This document shows positions 28,061 to 38,060 of a stretch of DNA of 64,000 bases, in pieces. The position numbers and the translations under genes are program-made. The first letter of the stretch is position 1. Every line of letters begins with the position of its first letter. Below the pieces are notes generated by a model that saw only the letters and a list, made by a program, of their open reading frames with translations, was not told where the DNA came from and did no database searches. Source of the stretch: Streptococcus varani (GTDB taxonomy: Bacteria; Bacillota; Bacilli; Lactobacillales; Streptococcaceae); the NCBI RefSeq assembly GCF_001375655.1, contig NZ_CTEN01000002.1, positions 462,897 to 526,896 of the forward strand, in the 5' to 3' direction.

Positions 28061-29734
28061 TTAGTAGGCTAAAACGATTGATTGATAGGGTTTCAAGGCA
28101 ATCTTTTGGTCAAGTTCCCCTTCTTCATCGTAGTTATTCAAAAGAATCTCCACGATAGGTTTTGCCAGTTCGAGGCCGACCTCAGAATTTTGGAAATTAG
28201 TGATAACGGCAACATTTTTATCCAATGTACGTTCATAAGCAATGACACCCTCCATCTCTTCAAACAAGGGATTGAATTCACCCAATTGAATCGTTTTTCC
28301 ATATACAGGATTTTTGTAGAGTCTGGTTAGACGCTTGTAGTAATTGAGAACAGAGGCTTCATCATCTAATTGAGCAGCGACTGTAATCGAACGGTTTGGT
28401 TGCTGACTAAACATCCATGGACGAGTGGTTTCAGAAAAACCGAAATAAAGACTATCATCCCATTGTACAGGAGTACGGGCGTTATCGCGGCTAATTTTAG
28501 TAACAGCATTAAAGGCTGATACTGGACTGTAACCATCCTTAATCGCCACTTCATACTCATTGAGAGTACTGATGTCATCAATTTCTTCTAAACTACCAAA
28601 AACTTGGTTTTCCATCCCAATTTCTTGTCCCTGATAGATGAATGGAATCCCTTTTCGCAACATAAAGACTGTTGCAAAAGCTTTCTTGCTCGTATCATTC
28701 AGGTCTGCTTCTGGAATATAGCGACTGACACCCCTTGGCTGGTCATGATTTTCGATAATGGTCGAAATAACACCTACAGGATCATTGCGTTTATGGGCCG
28801 CAAAGATACTTTCTTTAATTTGCTCGCTTGTTGGAGTTGTAAAATTGTGCCAGCCATCTTCTAAATTGATGGTGGACTGCTTGAAATCAAAGATGGATGA
28901 AAAAACACTATCCTCTCCACCAATCAAGAATTGCAGGTCTTCGTCACTCTCATTAAAGACTTCTCCCACTGCAAAAGCATTGTACTTTTTGAAGGTTTCT
29001 TCATACATTTCCCGCAAGAATGGTTCAATCGGCTGAGCATTCTCAAGAAATACTTCTGGCGTCACGAGCCCATCTTTATTATCTGTCTTATAGTTGGTCC
29101 AATTCAGGTCTTTTTTGATGTTGATAATAGCATCAATTCGGAATCCTGCCACCCCTTTTTCAAACCACCAATTCATCATATCATAAATTTTTCGCCGAAC
29201 AAGGGGATTTTGCCAGTTTAAATCAGGCTGTGTTTTGTGGAAAGAATGGAAATAATAAGTATCTGTTCCTGGAAGTTTCTCCCACATATTGCCACCGAAA
29301 TAGCTCCTCCAATTACTTGGTGGTCCATCTGGACTGTCTACAAAATAGAAGTAATCACGGTATTCACTGTCTGGACTTTCCAGAGCTTTCTGGAACCATT
29401 CGTGCTGGTCAGAACAATGGTTGACCACTAAATCCAAGACGATATACATATCACGCTTCTTAGCTTCCGCAATCAACTCATCCATATCTTGGTCGGTTCC
29501 AAAAATAGGATCAACCGCATAGTAATCCGAGATATCATAGCCCTGATCAACAAAAGGGCTTTTAAACATAGGTGAAAGCCAGACAATATCCACCCCTAAA
29601 TCTTTTAGATAATCTAGTTTTTCTGTGATTCCTTTTAAATCACCGATACCGTCATCATTACTATCTTTAAAGCTTTTGGGATAAATTTGATAAGCAACTT
29701 TCCCCTTCCACCAATTTTTTTCCATACTATTCAT
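28061..29734 (-). CDS. oligo-alpha-glucosidase, GH13 (oligo-1,6-glucosidase family)
   Basis: About 557 aa, cytoplasmic. GH13 subfamily 31 features: [14 protein letters not shown] opening, QPDLN, nucleophile Asp in GFRIDAI, acid Glu in AVGEVF, Asp in ENHDQP. The residue after the nucleophile is Ala, whereas DexB has Val, so the linkage preference may differ. Last gene of the binding protein-permease-permease operon, so it likely processes the imported sugar. Start is ambiguous: ATGs at 29746, 29734 and 29725; AAGGAG sits closest before 29734. Confidence 0.87.
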   Translation of the reverse strand: MNSMEKNWWKGKVAYQIYPKSFKDSNDDGIGDLKGITEKLDYLKDLGVDIVWLSPMFKSPFVDQGYDISDYYAVDPIFGTDQDMDELIAEAKKRDMYIVLDLVVNHCSDQHEWFQKALESPDSEYRDYFYFVDSPDGPPSNWRSYFGGNMWEKLPGTDTYYFHSFHKTQPDLNWQNPLVRRKIYDMMNWWFEKGVAGFRIDAIINIKKDLNWTNYKTDNKDGLVTPEVFLENAQPIEPFLREMYEETFKKYNAFAVGEVFNESDEDLQFLIGGEDSVFSSIFDFKQSTINLEDGWHNFTTPTSEQIKESIFAAHKRNDPVGVISTIIENHDQPRGVSRYIPEADLNDTSKKAFATVFMLRKGIPFIYQGQEIGMENQVFGSLEEIDDISTLNEYEVAIKDGYSPVSAFNAVTKISRDNARTPVQWDDSLYFGFSETTRPWMFSQQPNRSITVAAQLDDEASVLNYYKRLTRLYKNPVYGKTIQLGEFNPLFEEMEGVIAYERTLDKNVAVITNFQNSEVGLELAKPIVEILLNNYDEEGELDQKIALKPYQSIVLAY

Positions 29735-29767
29735 TTTCTCCTTCATTTATTTATGAGATAAAGCTAC

Positions 29768-30595
29768 TTATTTAACAGCACCATCTGCAATACCCTTGAT
29801 GATATTCTTTTGTAGGAACAAGAACATCAAAATAACAGGGGTAATCGTAATTAAGACAGCTGGGAAAATCAAGTCCCAGGAATTTCCGTACTGACCTGAT
29901 TCAATCTTAGCAAAGTAAACGGAGAGGGTTAAGGTCTTGATCGGACTATTTCCAATCACCAAAAATGGCAAAAGATAGTCATTCCAAATCCACATTCCGT
30001 TCAAAATAATCACGGTCATAGTCGTCGGTTTCAAGAGTGGCATGATGACTTTGAAGTAAACCTGAAATGGACTTGCTCCATCAATAATAGCCGCTTCTTC
30101 CAAGGAGGCTGGGATACTCTTAATAAATCCATGATAGAGAAAGAGAGACATGCTGAGTCCGAAACCACCATACATGAGAATCAGCCCAGGTACATTTTTC
30201 AAGCCCATGTTATCAAAAATGCTGATAAGCGGATACATGATGGCCTGAAAAGGAATCAACATGGAGGCCGTAAAGCAGAGCAAGAGAACAGTGGATAGTT
30301 TTGACTTAAAGCGGACCATCATCCAAGCGGCAGCCGAAGAAACAAGAATAATTAAAGCAACTGACAGTACGGTAATGACTAAAGTTAAGACAAAGGAACT
30401 ACCAATATTAATTTTTTCTATGGCTGTTTGAATGTATTCAAAAGAGAAATTCTGAGGAAAAGCCATGGGTGATTTAACAATCTCCGTTTGAGATTTAAAG
30501 GAGTTCAAGACTAAGAAGACAACTGGAAAAAGGGTAAACAAGGCCATGATTGTAATGACTGCATACCGTAAGTAAGAATTTGTATTCTTTTTCAT
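29768..30595 (-). CDS. carbohydrate ABC transporter permease (MalG-like)
   Basis: A 275-aa CUT1-family permease with six helices and the EAA loop (SLEEAAIIDGASPFQVYFKVIMPLLKP near residue 180). It pairs with the overlapping upstream permease. No ATPase gene is in the cluster; a shared MsmK-type ATPase encoded elsewhere is the likely motor. Confidence 0.9.
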   Translation of the reverse strand: MKKNTNSYLRYAVITIMALFTLFPVVFLVLNSFKSQTEIVKSPMAFPQNFSFEYIQTAIEKINIGSSFVLTLVITVLSVALIILVSSAAAWMMVRFKSKLSTVLLLCFTASMLIPFQAIMYPLISIFDNMGLKNVPGLILMYGGFGLSMSLFLYHGFIKSIPASLEEAAIIDGASPFQVYFKVIMPLLKPTTMTVIILNGMWIWNDYLLPFLVIGNSPIKTLTLSVYFAKIESGQYGNSWDLIFPAVLITITPVILMFLFLQKNIIKGIADGAVK

Positions 30596-31488
30596 TGTAC
30601 TTCAACCTCCTTTCTCTTAGTAATGACCACTTGTGTCAAGGATACTACAGCGATAATAATGAAGAAAATAACCGCTTGGGCCTGGGCCATACCATAGTTG
30701 TTGGTCGTATCTTTAGGAACCCGTAAGATTTGCAAGGCCAGCATACGGGTGCTGAACTCTCCGTTGGTCAAGGCTACGTTAGGATCCAAAAGTTTGAAAC
30801 AGTTTGATAGAACCATAAAGAAGACAACTGTAAAGCTAGGCATTAGCATTGGGAAAGTCACATGACGTAGTTTTTGCCAATAGTTTGCTCCGTCAATATC
30901 TGCAGCTTCATACAAATCATCGGAAATGTTAGAAAGGCCTGTGATGTAAATCAACATCATATAACCAGACATCTGCCACGTTACCATGATCAAGAGAGCA
31001 ATAAGATTTTTACCACTGTCTTGGGTCATGTTGTTCAACAAGTCAAAGGGCATTGAGCCATTAGGTCCAAAGAGCATCTTTGAAAAGACATTCTCATAGA
31101 TGAAGAGCCAGATGTAGCCAAGAGCCAAGCCTCCCAGTAGGTTTGGCAAGAAGAAGGTCGCACGGAAAAATCCAACCATTTTGCCCAATCCATGAAGAAA
31201 AAGTGCTTGAGCCAAGGCTACAACATTGACTGCTACCACTGCCATGACTGTAAATTTTAAAGTATAAATAAAGGCTTTTCGGAAATTTTCATTCTCAAAG
31301 GAACGAAGATAGTTTTCAAAACCAACCCAGGCTTCAAAAGCATTGCTCCCACCTGCAAAGTAAACGCCTCGCCAAGCAGAGAAAGAGTAGAGGACTCCAA
31401 TGATAAATGGGACCAATACCACCAATCCGAATAATATAAATGCTGGCAGGACAAATGGTGCAAACCATTTTTTATAAACAGAATTCAT
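30592..31488 (-). CDS. carbohydrate ABC transporter permease (MalF-like)
   Basis: A 298-aa CUT1 permease with six helices and an EAA loop (DDLYEAADIDGANYWQKLRHVTFPML). Its stop overlaps the ATG of the next permease by 4 bp. TTAGGAG precedes the ATG. The gap to the binding-protein gene holds a strong hairpin. Confidence 0.9.
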   Translation of the reverse strand: MNSVYKKWFAPFVLPAFILFGLVVLVPFIIGVLYSFSAWRGVYFAGGSNAFEAWVGFENYLRSFENENFRKAFIYTLKFTVMAVVAVNVVALAQALFLHGLGKMVGFFRATFFLPNLLGGLALGYIWLFIYENVFSKMLFGPNGSMPFDLLNNMTQDSGKNLIALLIMVTWQMSGYMMLIYITGLSNISDDLYEAADIDGANYWQKLRHVTFPMLMPSFTVVFFMVLSNCFKLLDPNVALTNGEFSTRMLALQILRVPKDTTNNYGMAQAQAVIFFIIIAVVSLTQVVITKRKEVEVQ

Positions 31489-31517
31489 ATGCTTCTCCTA
31501 AATAATTCTAAAATGAT

Positions 31518-31566
31518 AGGAGTGAGAAGTTTAGTAGCCCCCTTGGCTGACCGACTTTTCACTCCT
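31518..31566 (-). other. intercistronic hairpin between binding protein and permeases
   Basis: Stem AGGAGTGAAAAG / CTTCTCACTCCT with an inner AGCC/GGCT step and no T-run. Such hairpins typically protect the binding-protein mRNA and lower permease expression. Confidence 0.6.
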
Positions 31567-31581
31567 GTCTTTCGTCTCTAA

Positions 31582-33063
31582 TTAATTTGCCGCAGCTTTC
31601 AAGTCTTCCCAAGTCTTGATATACTTGTCAGCAAAGTCTGAGTAAGTTTTTTCGTCCCAAGTTTCTTTGGTCATGTAGTTTTCTTTCAAATCATTTCCGA
31701 TTTCTTCAAGGAAGTTTCCTGGAGCAGCATTGTATGGATTTGAAAGGGTATCTTCGCCAAGATATTGAACGATAGCGTTGTTTAATGTATTTGGTGAATC
31801 AGTAGCTGTTGGATCATTGTACATGATGAAGCCACTTTCTTCTTTGAGGAATTTAAGACCGCGCTCTGAGGTATAAAGCCATACGAGGAAGTCTTCTGCA
31901 GCCTTGATTTTTTCTTCGCCAACATTTTTGTTGATAGTGAAGTAGTTTGGAATAAAGACTGGAATAGATTTGGTAAAGGTTTCCGCTTTGCGTCCTTCAA
32001 CAGAAATATCTTCTTGTGTGAAAGGCATTTTTACTGGAAGCATATCGAGAGTGGATACGATATCTTTATTCAATTTGACAAGGTTAGGATAGATCCAGTT
32101 TCCTTGTTTGATGAAGAGACCTTTATGGTTGGCAAACAATTCTAGAGAGTAGTCATATGAACCAGTTGTTGTGTTCACGTATTCAGGGCCACGTTTATTT
32201 GGGCCATTTTCACCAGCTGCATGCGCTGTGTTGTATTCCAAGACACCCATGGCTTTGATGATAGCAGATTTTGCTTTTTCCATTTGCTTAGGATCTGTGT
32301 ACAAGGCATCCGAATAACTTTCAAAAGCAGCATTGATGGGAAGATTAGCCATGAAATGGTCTGAGTAGGTCCATTTTTCAGCACCCGCTTCCACAAAGAC
32401 ACCCGTCAATTGCTTGGTAAGATCTGTTTTTTCACTTGCAAAGGTATAGGTATTGCCATTCAATGTAACACTTGCACCAGTTGTGCCCTTAATGAAAGCA
32501 TCAACAGCATCTGTAAACTTACGGAATGAATCAAAATCAGAAGCTTTAAGATCCGCTGCTAATTTAGCAGTATCTGCTCCTGCAAAAAGTTCACCCAAGA
32601 GCTTGCTATCAAAAACATACCCATAGCCTTCTACAGTATAAGGAATCCCGAAGTTTTCCCCATCCGTTGAACGTAGTCGTTGCGCTTCTGGAACTTGTTC
32701 AGCCAATTTCTTCAACTCTTCATTAGATGAGTCATTGAGATTGTAGAGGAAATCACCATCTTTTGGCCCCCATGGCACCAGGGAAACTGTTGAGAAGATC
32801 GCCGGTGGATTTTTAGAAGCCATCTCTGCATTGGCTATTTCTGTCGTATCTGTACCTGATCCCGGAGAGAAAACTTTGAGCTTTTGCCCAGTTTCTGCTT
32901 CATAGTCTTTTGCTAATTGTTCCAACCCTGGACCAATTTCACTCTTGGTATTAAAAATGTATAGCTCATTGCTATTGCTTGAACCACCAGAATTTCCACA
33001 TCCAACTAGAGCAACACCTAATGAGACAGTTGCTAGCATGCGCAAAAATGTTTTTTTCTTCAT
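31582..33063 (-). CDS. sugar ABC transporter substrate-binding lipoprotein
   Basis: About 493 aa. A lipoprotein signal ends in the lipobox LVGC near residue 20, followed by a GNSGGSSNSN linker and a family 1 solute-binding fold. Start at 33063 (MKKKTFLRML) chosen for the signal peptide and the upstream GGAAAGAG. Ligand is inferred to be an alpha-glucoside or isomalto-oligosaccharide from the adjacent glucosidases. First gene of its operon; promoter carries a cre-like operator. Confidence 0.88.
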   Translation of the reverse strand: MKKKTFLRMLATVSLGVALVGCGNSGGSSNSNELYIFNTKSEIGPGLEQLAKDYEAETGQKLKVFSPGSGTDTTEIANAEMASKNPPAIFSTVSLVPWGPKDGDFLYNLNDSSNEELKKLAEQVPEAQRLRSTDGENFGIPYTVEGYGYVFDSKLLGELFAGADTAKLAADLKASDFDSFRKFTDAVDAFIKGTTGASVTLNGNTYTFASEKTDLTKQLTGVFVEAGAEKWTYSDHFMANLPINAAFESYSDALYTDPKQMEKAKSAIIKAMGVLEYNTAHAAGENGPNKRGPEYVNTTTGSYDYSLELFANHKGLFIKQGNWIYPNLVKLNKDIVSTLDMLPVKMPFTQEDISVEGRKAETFTKSIPVFIPNYFTINKNVGEEKIKAAEDFLVWLYTSERGLKFLKEESGFIMYNDPTATDSPNTLNNAIVQYLGEDTLSNPYNAAPGNFLEEIGNDLKENYMTKETWDEKTYSDFADKYIKTWEDLKAAAN

Positions 33064-33152
33064 AAACATCTCTTTCCTTATAAAATTTGAAGGCCATTTC
33101 ACTACTTCATATTTCGCTGTTTGTTTTTCGTTTGATATATATCGATGATCCT

Positions 33153-33181
33153 ATTATATGAAAACGTTACCATTTTGTAAA
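33153..33181 (-). promoter_or_regulatory. binding-protein operon promoter with LacI/CcpA operator
   Basis: Minus-strand TTTACA (33176-33181), 17-bp spacer, TATAAT (33153-33158). TGAAAACGTTACCA (33159-33172, plus strand) fills the spacer and matches cre at 13 of 14 positions. Confidence 0.78.
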
Positions 33182-33238
33182 CCGTTTTTATAAAATTTTT
33201 TTAAAAATTTTTATCTATCAAAAAATTCACTCAAAACC

Positions 33239-33267
33239 TTGCTATCTTATGTAATTTTCTTTATACT
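33239..33267 (+). promoter_or_regulatory. promoter of lacI-type gene
   Basis: TTGCTA (33239-33244), 17-bp spacer, TATACT (33262-33267), divergent from the transporter promoter. Confidence 0.65.
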
Positions 33268-33294
33268 AAGAAAAAAGAAGAAAGGGAACTTCCT

Positions 33295-34287
33295 ATGTCA
33301 GCTAGTATTACAGATGTTGCAAAAAAAGCCAATGTCTCTGTCACGACAGTATCCCGAGCTATTAATGACCATCCCTATGTTTCTGACAAAACAAAAAAAC
33401 GCATCCGAAAGGCTATGCAAGAGCTCAATTACTATCCTAATAATATCGCTCAACAATTAAGAGGGCAAAAAACAAAGTTAATCGGCGTGACGGTTTCCTT
33501 TATTACCAACCAGTTTTTCGCCTACCTAGTGGATGCTATTGAAAAAAAAGCCAAGCAAATGGGCTATCGTCTGATTATATTACAAACATCTGAAAGCCCT
33601 GAACTGGAAGATTTTTATCTCGATCTCATTGCCAAAAAACAAATGGATGGCATCATCGTTACCAGTATCGGTCAAGCCACTCCAAAATTAAAAAATCTTA
33701 TAAGTGAAGGAAAAGTTGTCCTCTGTAACCGCTATTTGGGAGATGAACCATTAGATATGATCCGCATCGATGAAGAGGAAGCTTGCTATCAAGGGACAAA
33801 ATTGTTGATTGAAAAAGGACATGAACGTATCGCCTTTTGCACGGGAAATCATCGGCCACCTTCACCAAGTGATAAACGGTACAAGGGTTTTATGAAAGCA
33901 ATGGATGAAGCTGGTCTACCTTTCAACCATCGCCACTATTTCAAAAAAACTATGGGTATTGACGGCGGTCGAAGCTTTGCTCAAGCCTGGTTAAAAATGA
34001 AAAGAAATCGCCCTACTGCTGTCTTTTCAAACGGTGATATGACGGCAGCAGGTATAATATCTGAAGTTCAGAAGCATGATTACCGTGTTCCTGAGGATTT
34101 GGCTGTTTTGGGTTTTGATGATCAACCGATTGCAGAACTAACAACACCTGCTATCACAACTATCGCTCAACCTATAGAGGAAATGGGAGAGTTAGCAACA
34201 GAAATATTAATCAACTCTCTAGAAGGCAATGAGGTCCCTAATTGTAGACTTCTAAAAACCGAACTAGTCATAAGAGATAGCCTATAA
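33295..34287 (+). CDS. LacI family transcriptional regulator
   Basis: A 330-aa regulator with the LacI helix-turn-helix (ITDVAKKANVSVTTVSRAIN) and a periplasmic-binding-protein-like effector domain from about residue 60. Divergent from the ABC operon and convergent with gtfA, so it probably controls both in response to sugar. Its operators may be the cre-like sites at 33159, 27677 and 35811, which are also CcpA candidates. Confidence 0.9.
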   Translation: MSASITDVAKKANVSVTTVSRAINDHPYVSDKTKKRIRKAMQELNYYPNNIAQQLRGQKTKLIGVTVSFITNQFFAYLVDAIEKKAKQMGYRLIILQTSESPELEDFYLDLIAKKQMDGIIVTSIGQATPKLKNLISEGKVVLCNRYLGDEPLDMIRIDEEEACYQGTKLLIEKGHERIAFCTGNHRPPSPSDKRYKGFMKAMDEAGLPFNHRHYFKKTMGIDGGRSFAQAWLKMKRNRPTAVFSNGDMTAAGIISEVQKHDYRVPEDLAVLGFDDQPIAELTTPAITTIAQPIEEMGELATEILINSLEGNEVPNCRLLKTELVIRDSL

Positions 34288-34322
34288 AAAAATGAATTCG
34301 ACATCCCTTCGAATTCATTTTT
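34286..34322. terminator. bidirectional terminator between lacI-type gene and gtfA
   Basis: Stem AAAAATGAATTCGA / TTCGAATTCATTTTT with T-runs on both strands, between two converging genes. Confidence 0.85.
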
Positions 34323-34326
34323 CCTT

Positions 34327-35772
34327 TTATTCAAACGTCACGTTCTGTCCATTTTCAAGAACTTTATAGGTCAATTCTTTCAGGTTAAGACTTGCCTCTG
34401 AAACAACTGATTTATCTGCATTATATCGTGTAATGACAATACTATTGTCATCAGGAGTCGACACGTCTATACCACCATCTAAATCAAATGCAGAACTACG
34501 GTTGCGGTAGGTAAAGAGGCTGAGGAGGGCCTTGACGACAGGTCGCTCCACCTCTTGGGCAATTTCTTCACTGGTGTAATAGTGACGATTAATATTACGG
34601 CCTTCTTTAGTGTTTTCTAACAGTTCCAAGTCATTTTTACCTGCTAAGAAACCAACATAATAAACTTGTGGAATCCCTGGGGCAAAGGCTTGAATCAGGC
34701 GAGCCAGGAAGTATTTCTTATCATCATCTCCCAAAGCCGAGTAATAGGTTGAGTTGATTTGGTAGATGTCTAAGTTATTGTACTCTGCCGATGAATACTT
34801 GCGCTTCACATTGGCGCCAACCTTATAAAGTTCATTGGAAGCAAAATCAATTTCTTCATCAGTCAATATATCCTTGACATCAACCACTCCGATCCCATCA
34901 TGTGTATCCAGAGTCGTAAATTGCTTCATAGGACTCATTTTCAACCATTTAGCTAGCTGATTGGTATGACCTGAATAAAGGGCATGAAGAGGCACCATTG
35001 GAAGAGCAAAGTCGTAGACATAATAATCATGATCGGCAATCTTGAACTGAATCGTGTAATGCTCGTGGATTTCTGGCAATAATTCTGCTCCTGCCGCCGC
35101 AGCCATATCTCTAACCTTGTTCAAGAGATCCCAAATTTCAGGTTCAACAAAGAAGTCATTCGTGTCCAATTTCTTGATAGCATAGGCAAAGGCATCCAAA
35201 CGAATGAGATCACAGCCATTGGCCGCTAAGTTTTCAATGGTCTTTTGGATAAAGTCCATGGTGACTTGCTTGGTCACATCTAGGTCAATCTGCTCTTCAC
35301 CAAAGGTATTCCAGAGGTGCTCCTGGCTACCATCTGCAAAGATGATTTCCTGCATAGGAGCCTTGTCCTTACGCTTGTAAATCAAATCTACATCTTCTTT
35401 AGTTGGACGATTTTCAGGCCAGAATTTTTCCCAACGTAAGAAGAGATCTGCATATTCTGAGTCATCCTTTTTCTCTTGAAAATCCTTATAGTACTTAGAT
35501 TGGCGAGAAATATGATTGATCATAAAGTCAAACATGAGGTAGTATTTTTCACCCAAACGTTTCACATCATCCCAGTCCCCAAAAGCGGCATCTACTTCCT
35601 CATAGTCCACAGGTGCAAATCCACGATCCCCAGTTGATGGGAAGAATGGCAGGAGATGAACCCCTCCAACTGCATCACCGAAATACTTGCTTAAAATCTC
35701 ATCCAATTCTTTCAAGTTCTTACCCAGACTATCTGAATAAGTAATCAACATTGTTTTATTTGTAATGGCCAT
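34327..35772 (-). CDS. gtfA: sucrose phosphorylase (GH13_18)
   Basis: A 481-aa cytoplasmic enzyme converting sucrose and phosphate to glucose-1-phosphate and fructose. Matches streptococcal Gtf[16 protein letters not shown] (nucleophile Asp), LLPEIHEHY (acid/base Glu), [21 protein letters not shown] precedes the ATG. In msm/raf loci gtfA accompanies an ABC importer and dexB, as here. Confidence 0.93.
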   Translation of the reverse strand: MAITNKTMLITYSDSLGKNLKELDEILSKYFGDAVGGVHLLPFFPSTGDRGFAPVDYEEVDAAFGDWDDVKRLGEKYYLMFDFMINHISRQSKYYKDFQEKKDDSEYADLFLRWEKFWPENRPTKEDVDLIYKRKDKAPMQEIIFADGSQEHLWNTFGEEQIDLDVTKQVTMDFIQKTIENLAANGCDLIRLDAFAYAIKKLDTNDFFVEPEIWDLLNKVRDMAAAAGAELLPEIHEHYTIQFKIADHDYYVYDFALPMVPLHALYSGHTNQLAKWLKMSPMKQFTTLDTHDGIGVVDVKDILTDEEIDFASNELYKVGANVKRKYSSAEYNNLDIYQINSTYYSALGDDDKKYFLARLIQAFAPGIPQVYYVGFLAGKNDLELLENTKEGRNINRHYYTSEEIAQEVERPVVKALLSLFTYRNRSSAFDLDGGIDVSTPDDNSIVITRYNADKSVVSEASLNLKELTYKVLENGQNVTFE

Positions 35773-35810
35773 CGGTCACTCCTTTTTAATATTTTTTACT
35801 ATCTTAACAA

Positions 35811-35829
35811 AAATAGCGCTTTCATTATA
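35811..35829 (-). promoter_or_regulatory. gtfA -10 box overlapped by cre-like site
   Basis: Minus-strand TATAAT (35824-35829) runs directly into TGAAAGCGCTATTT (35811-35824), 12 of 14 cre positions. No convincing -35. Confidence 0.6.
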
Positions 35830-35920
35830 GATGCATAAGAGCTAAACTTTTAGGGCAAATTGCACAAAAAGAATTTCAAGGGAGAGTGCGATTTTAATGT
35901 TTAGAAAAGGCTGGAAATCC

Positions 35921-35978
35921 AAAAAGCGAAAGAGACTGATTTCTGAACAACAGAAAGTCAATCCCTTTCGCTTTTTTA
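35921..35978 (-). terminator. terminator of proBAC operon
   Basis: Minus-strand stem AAGCGAAAGGGATTGACTTTCTG paired with CAGAAATCAGTCTCTTTCGCTT, T-run following. Confidence 0.85.
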
Positions 35979-36013
35979 TATGAAGTGTGACATTTTTATA
36001 CTAGTCTCTCTTC

Positions 36014-36796
36014 TTATTTACCTAATTCTCTTGTTTTATCTAAAGCTGCATTAACAGCTTCCATAGTTGCTGCTTGGAAACCTGCTTGGGTCATGGCTAC
36101 CACACCAGCGATAGTTGAGCCACCTGGTGAAGTCACCTGATCTCGTAAATGAGCCGGATGTTGGCCAGTTTCCAAAACCATCTGAGCAGAGCCCAAAACG
36201 GTTTGACTGGCTAAGAGCTGAGAATCCGCAACTGAAAGTCCATTTTGAACTCCAGCACTGGTCATGGCATGGATAAATTCATAGACAAAAGCTGGACCAC
36301 AACCAGCAATGGCAGTTGCTGCATCCATCAATCCTTCTGGCAACTGCTTGACTTGACCAGAATGAGCCATCAGCTCTTGAAAGAGCTGGGCATTTTCAGC
36401 TTTTGACGTCGCAAAAGTTGTCATACCTTGGCCGATTGCCACTGGAGTATTGGGCATCATACGGACAAGTTTATCAGCTGGTAAAAATTGGGCCAATTGC
36501 TCTAAGCTGACTCCAGCAGCCATGGAAATCCAAACTGCAGAGGGATTTTTTGAAACGGCTTCTTTCACTTCCGTTAAAACCAAACCCACTAGATGAGGTT
36601 TAATCCCTAGAAAAACAACGTCCGCTTGAGCTGCTATTTCCTGATTATTGGAGATTTTGCCCTTGTAGAGCACTACTAGTTCAGCTAATTTGTCAGCATT
36701 ATGGTCGCTAAATAACAGCTCGTGTTGTCCGGACTTCGCAACAGCACGCAAAATAGCAGAACCCATATTCCCTAAACCGATAAATCCAATTTTCAT
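36014..36796 (-). CDS. proC: pyrroline-5-carboxylate reductase
   Basis: A 260-aa NAD(P)H enzyme for the last proline step. N-terminal Rossmann motif IGFIGLGNMGSAIL; C-terminal LRDQVTSPGGSTIAGV signature. Third gene of proB-proA-proC, 9 bp after proA, with AAGGAG upstream. Confidence 0.95.
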   Translation of the reverse strand: MKIGFIGLGNMGSAILRAVAKSGQHELLFSDHNADKLAELVVLYKGKISNNQEIAAQADVVFLGIKPHLVGLVLTEVKEAVSKNPSAVWISMAAGVSLEQLAQFLPADKLVRMMPNTPVAIGQGMTTFATSKAENAQLFQELMAHSGQVKQLPEGLMDAATAIAGCGPAFVYEFIHAMTSAGVQNGLSVADSQLLASQTVLGSAQMVLETGQHPAHLRDQVTSPGGSTIAGVVAMTQAGFQAATMEAVNAALDKTRELGK

Positions 36797-36805
36797 CTTT
36801 TCTCC

Positions 36806-38050
36806 TTATATCCGAATCTGGCCATCACCTGTGATGATGTACTTATAGGTGGTCATTTCCCGTAAGCCCATCGGACCACGCGCATGCATCTTCTGCGTCG
36901 AAATTCCCAATTCACAGCCCAAACCAAACTGACCACCATCCGTGAAGCGAGTGGAGACGTTGACATAGACGGCTGCTGAGTCAACGGACTGGGTAAATAT
37001 ATGAGCCGCTTGATCATTTTCTGTCACAATAGCCTCACTATGACCTGTGGAATGTTGGCCAATATGAGCCACAGCTTCCTCTACACCTTTAACAACCTTA
37101 ACTGCCAGGATATAATCAAGGAACTCCGTATCAAAATCATCCTCACCTGCAGGCACCGCTCTTTCAAATAGTGAGAGTGCGGGTTGATCTGCTCTCAATT
37201 CAACCTGTCCAGCCAAATGTGCTTCTAAAATCGGTAAGAATGTCTTAGCTATATCTTCATGGACCAAGAGGACTTCTGCTGAATTGCAAACAGATGGACG
37301 ACTAGTTTTAGCATTGACCACGATCGATAATGCCTTAGCCACATCTGCATCCTTATCCACATAGACATGGCAGATTCCCGTTCCTGTCTCAATAACTGGA
37401 ACAGTAGCATTTTCTACCACTGCATGAATGAGGCCAGCTCCACCACGTGGGACCAAGAGATCAATCTTACCTTTTGCTGTCATCAACTCAGTAGCTGAAG
37501 TTCTGCTAGTATCCTGAACCAATTCTACAACTTCTGGGGCAATTCCAGCTTGAGACAAGCCTGATTTTAGAGCTGTCACAATGGCCTGAGCCGAATGAAA
37601 AGCTTCCTTACCGCCCCGTAAAATCACTGCATTACCACTCTTGATAGCCAAGGCAGCCACATCTGAAGTAACATTTGGACGGCTCTCATAAATCATGCCA
37701 ATAAGACCAAAGGGAATGGAGCGTTTGCTAATCTTCATTCCATTTGCTGCAGTGGTTTCTTCCAAAACCAATCCGATTGGATCTGGTAAAGCAATTAAGG
37801 CTCGAATCCCCGCTGCCATATCTTTAACGCGTTCTTCATTTAAAAGTAGGCGCTCCAACATAACGCTTGAAATAGCAGAATCCTTTGCTGCGCGCATATC
37901 CAACTTATTAGCTGCCAAAATAGCATCTATTTGTTCTTCCAGTTGGTTAGCCATAGCTTCTAAAGCCTGATTCTTCTGTCCTGTCGTTGCCAAGTTAATG
38001 GCTGATTTATGCTCTAAAAGACTGTCTAGTAATGCTTGTGTAGTCGTCAT
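36806..38050 (-). CDS. proA: gamma-glutamyl phosphate reductase
   Basis: A 414-aa reductase of the aldehyde dehydrogenase fold, second step of proline synthesis. Start at 38050 (MTTTQALL) set by AAGGAG and by the 10-bp gap after proB. Catalytic Cys lies in [27 protein letters not shown] and the [22 protein letters not shown] end are typical. Confidence 0.94.
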   Translation of the reverse strand: MTTTQALLDSLLEHKSAINLATTGQKNQALEAMANQLEEQIDAILAANKLDMRAAKDSAISSVMLERLLLNEERVKDMAAGIRALIALPDPIGLVLEETTAANGMKISKRSIPFGLIGMIYESRPNVTSDVAALAIKSGNAVILRGGKEAFHSAQAIVTALKSGLSQAGIAPEVVELVQDTSRTSATELMTAKGKIDLLVPRGGAGLIHAVVENATVPVIETGTGICHVYVDKDADVAKALSIVVNAKTSRPSVCNSAEVLLVHEDIAKTFLPILEAHLAGQVELRADQPALSLFERAVPAGEDDFDTEFLDYILAVKVVKGVEEAVAHIGQHSTGHSEAIVTENDQAAHIFTQSVDSAAVYVNVSTRFTDGGQFGLGCELGISTQKMHARGPMGLREMTTYKYIITGDGQIRI

Positions 38051-38060
38051 ATCTTTCTCC

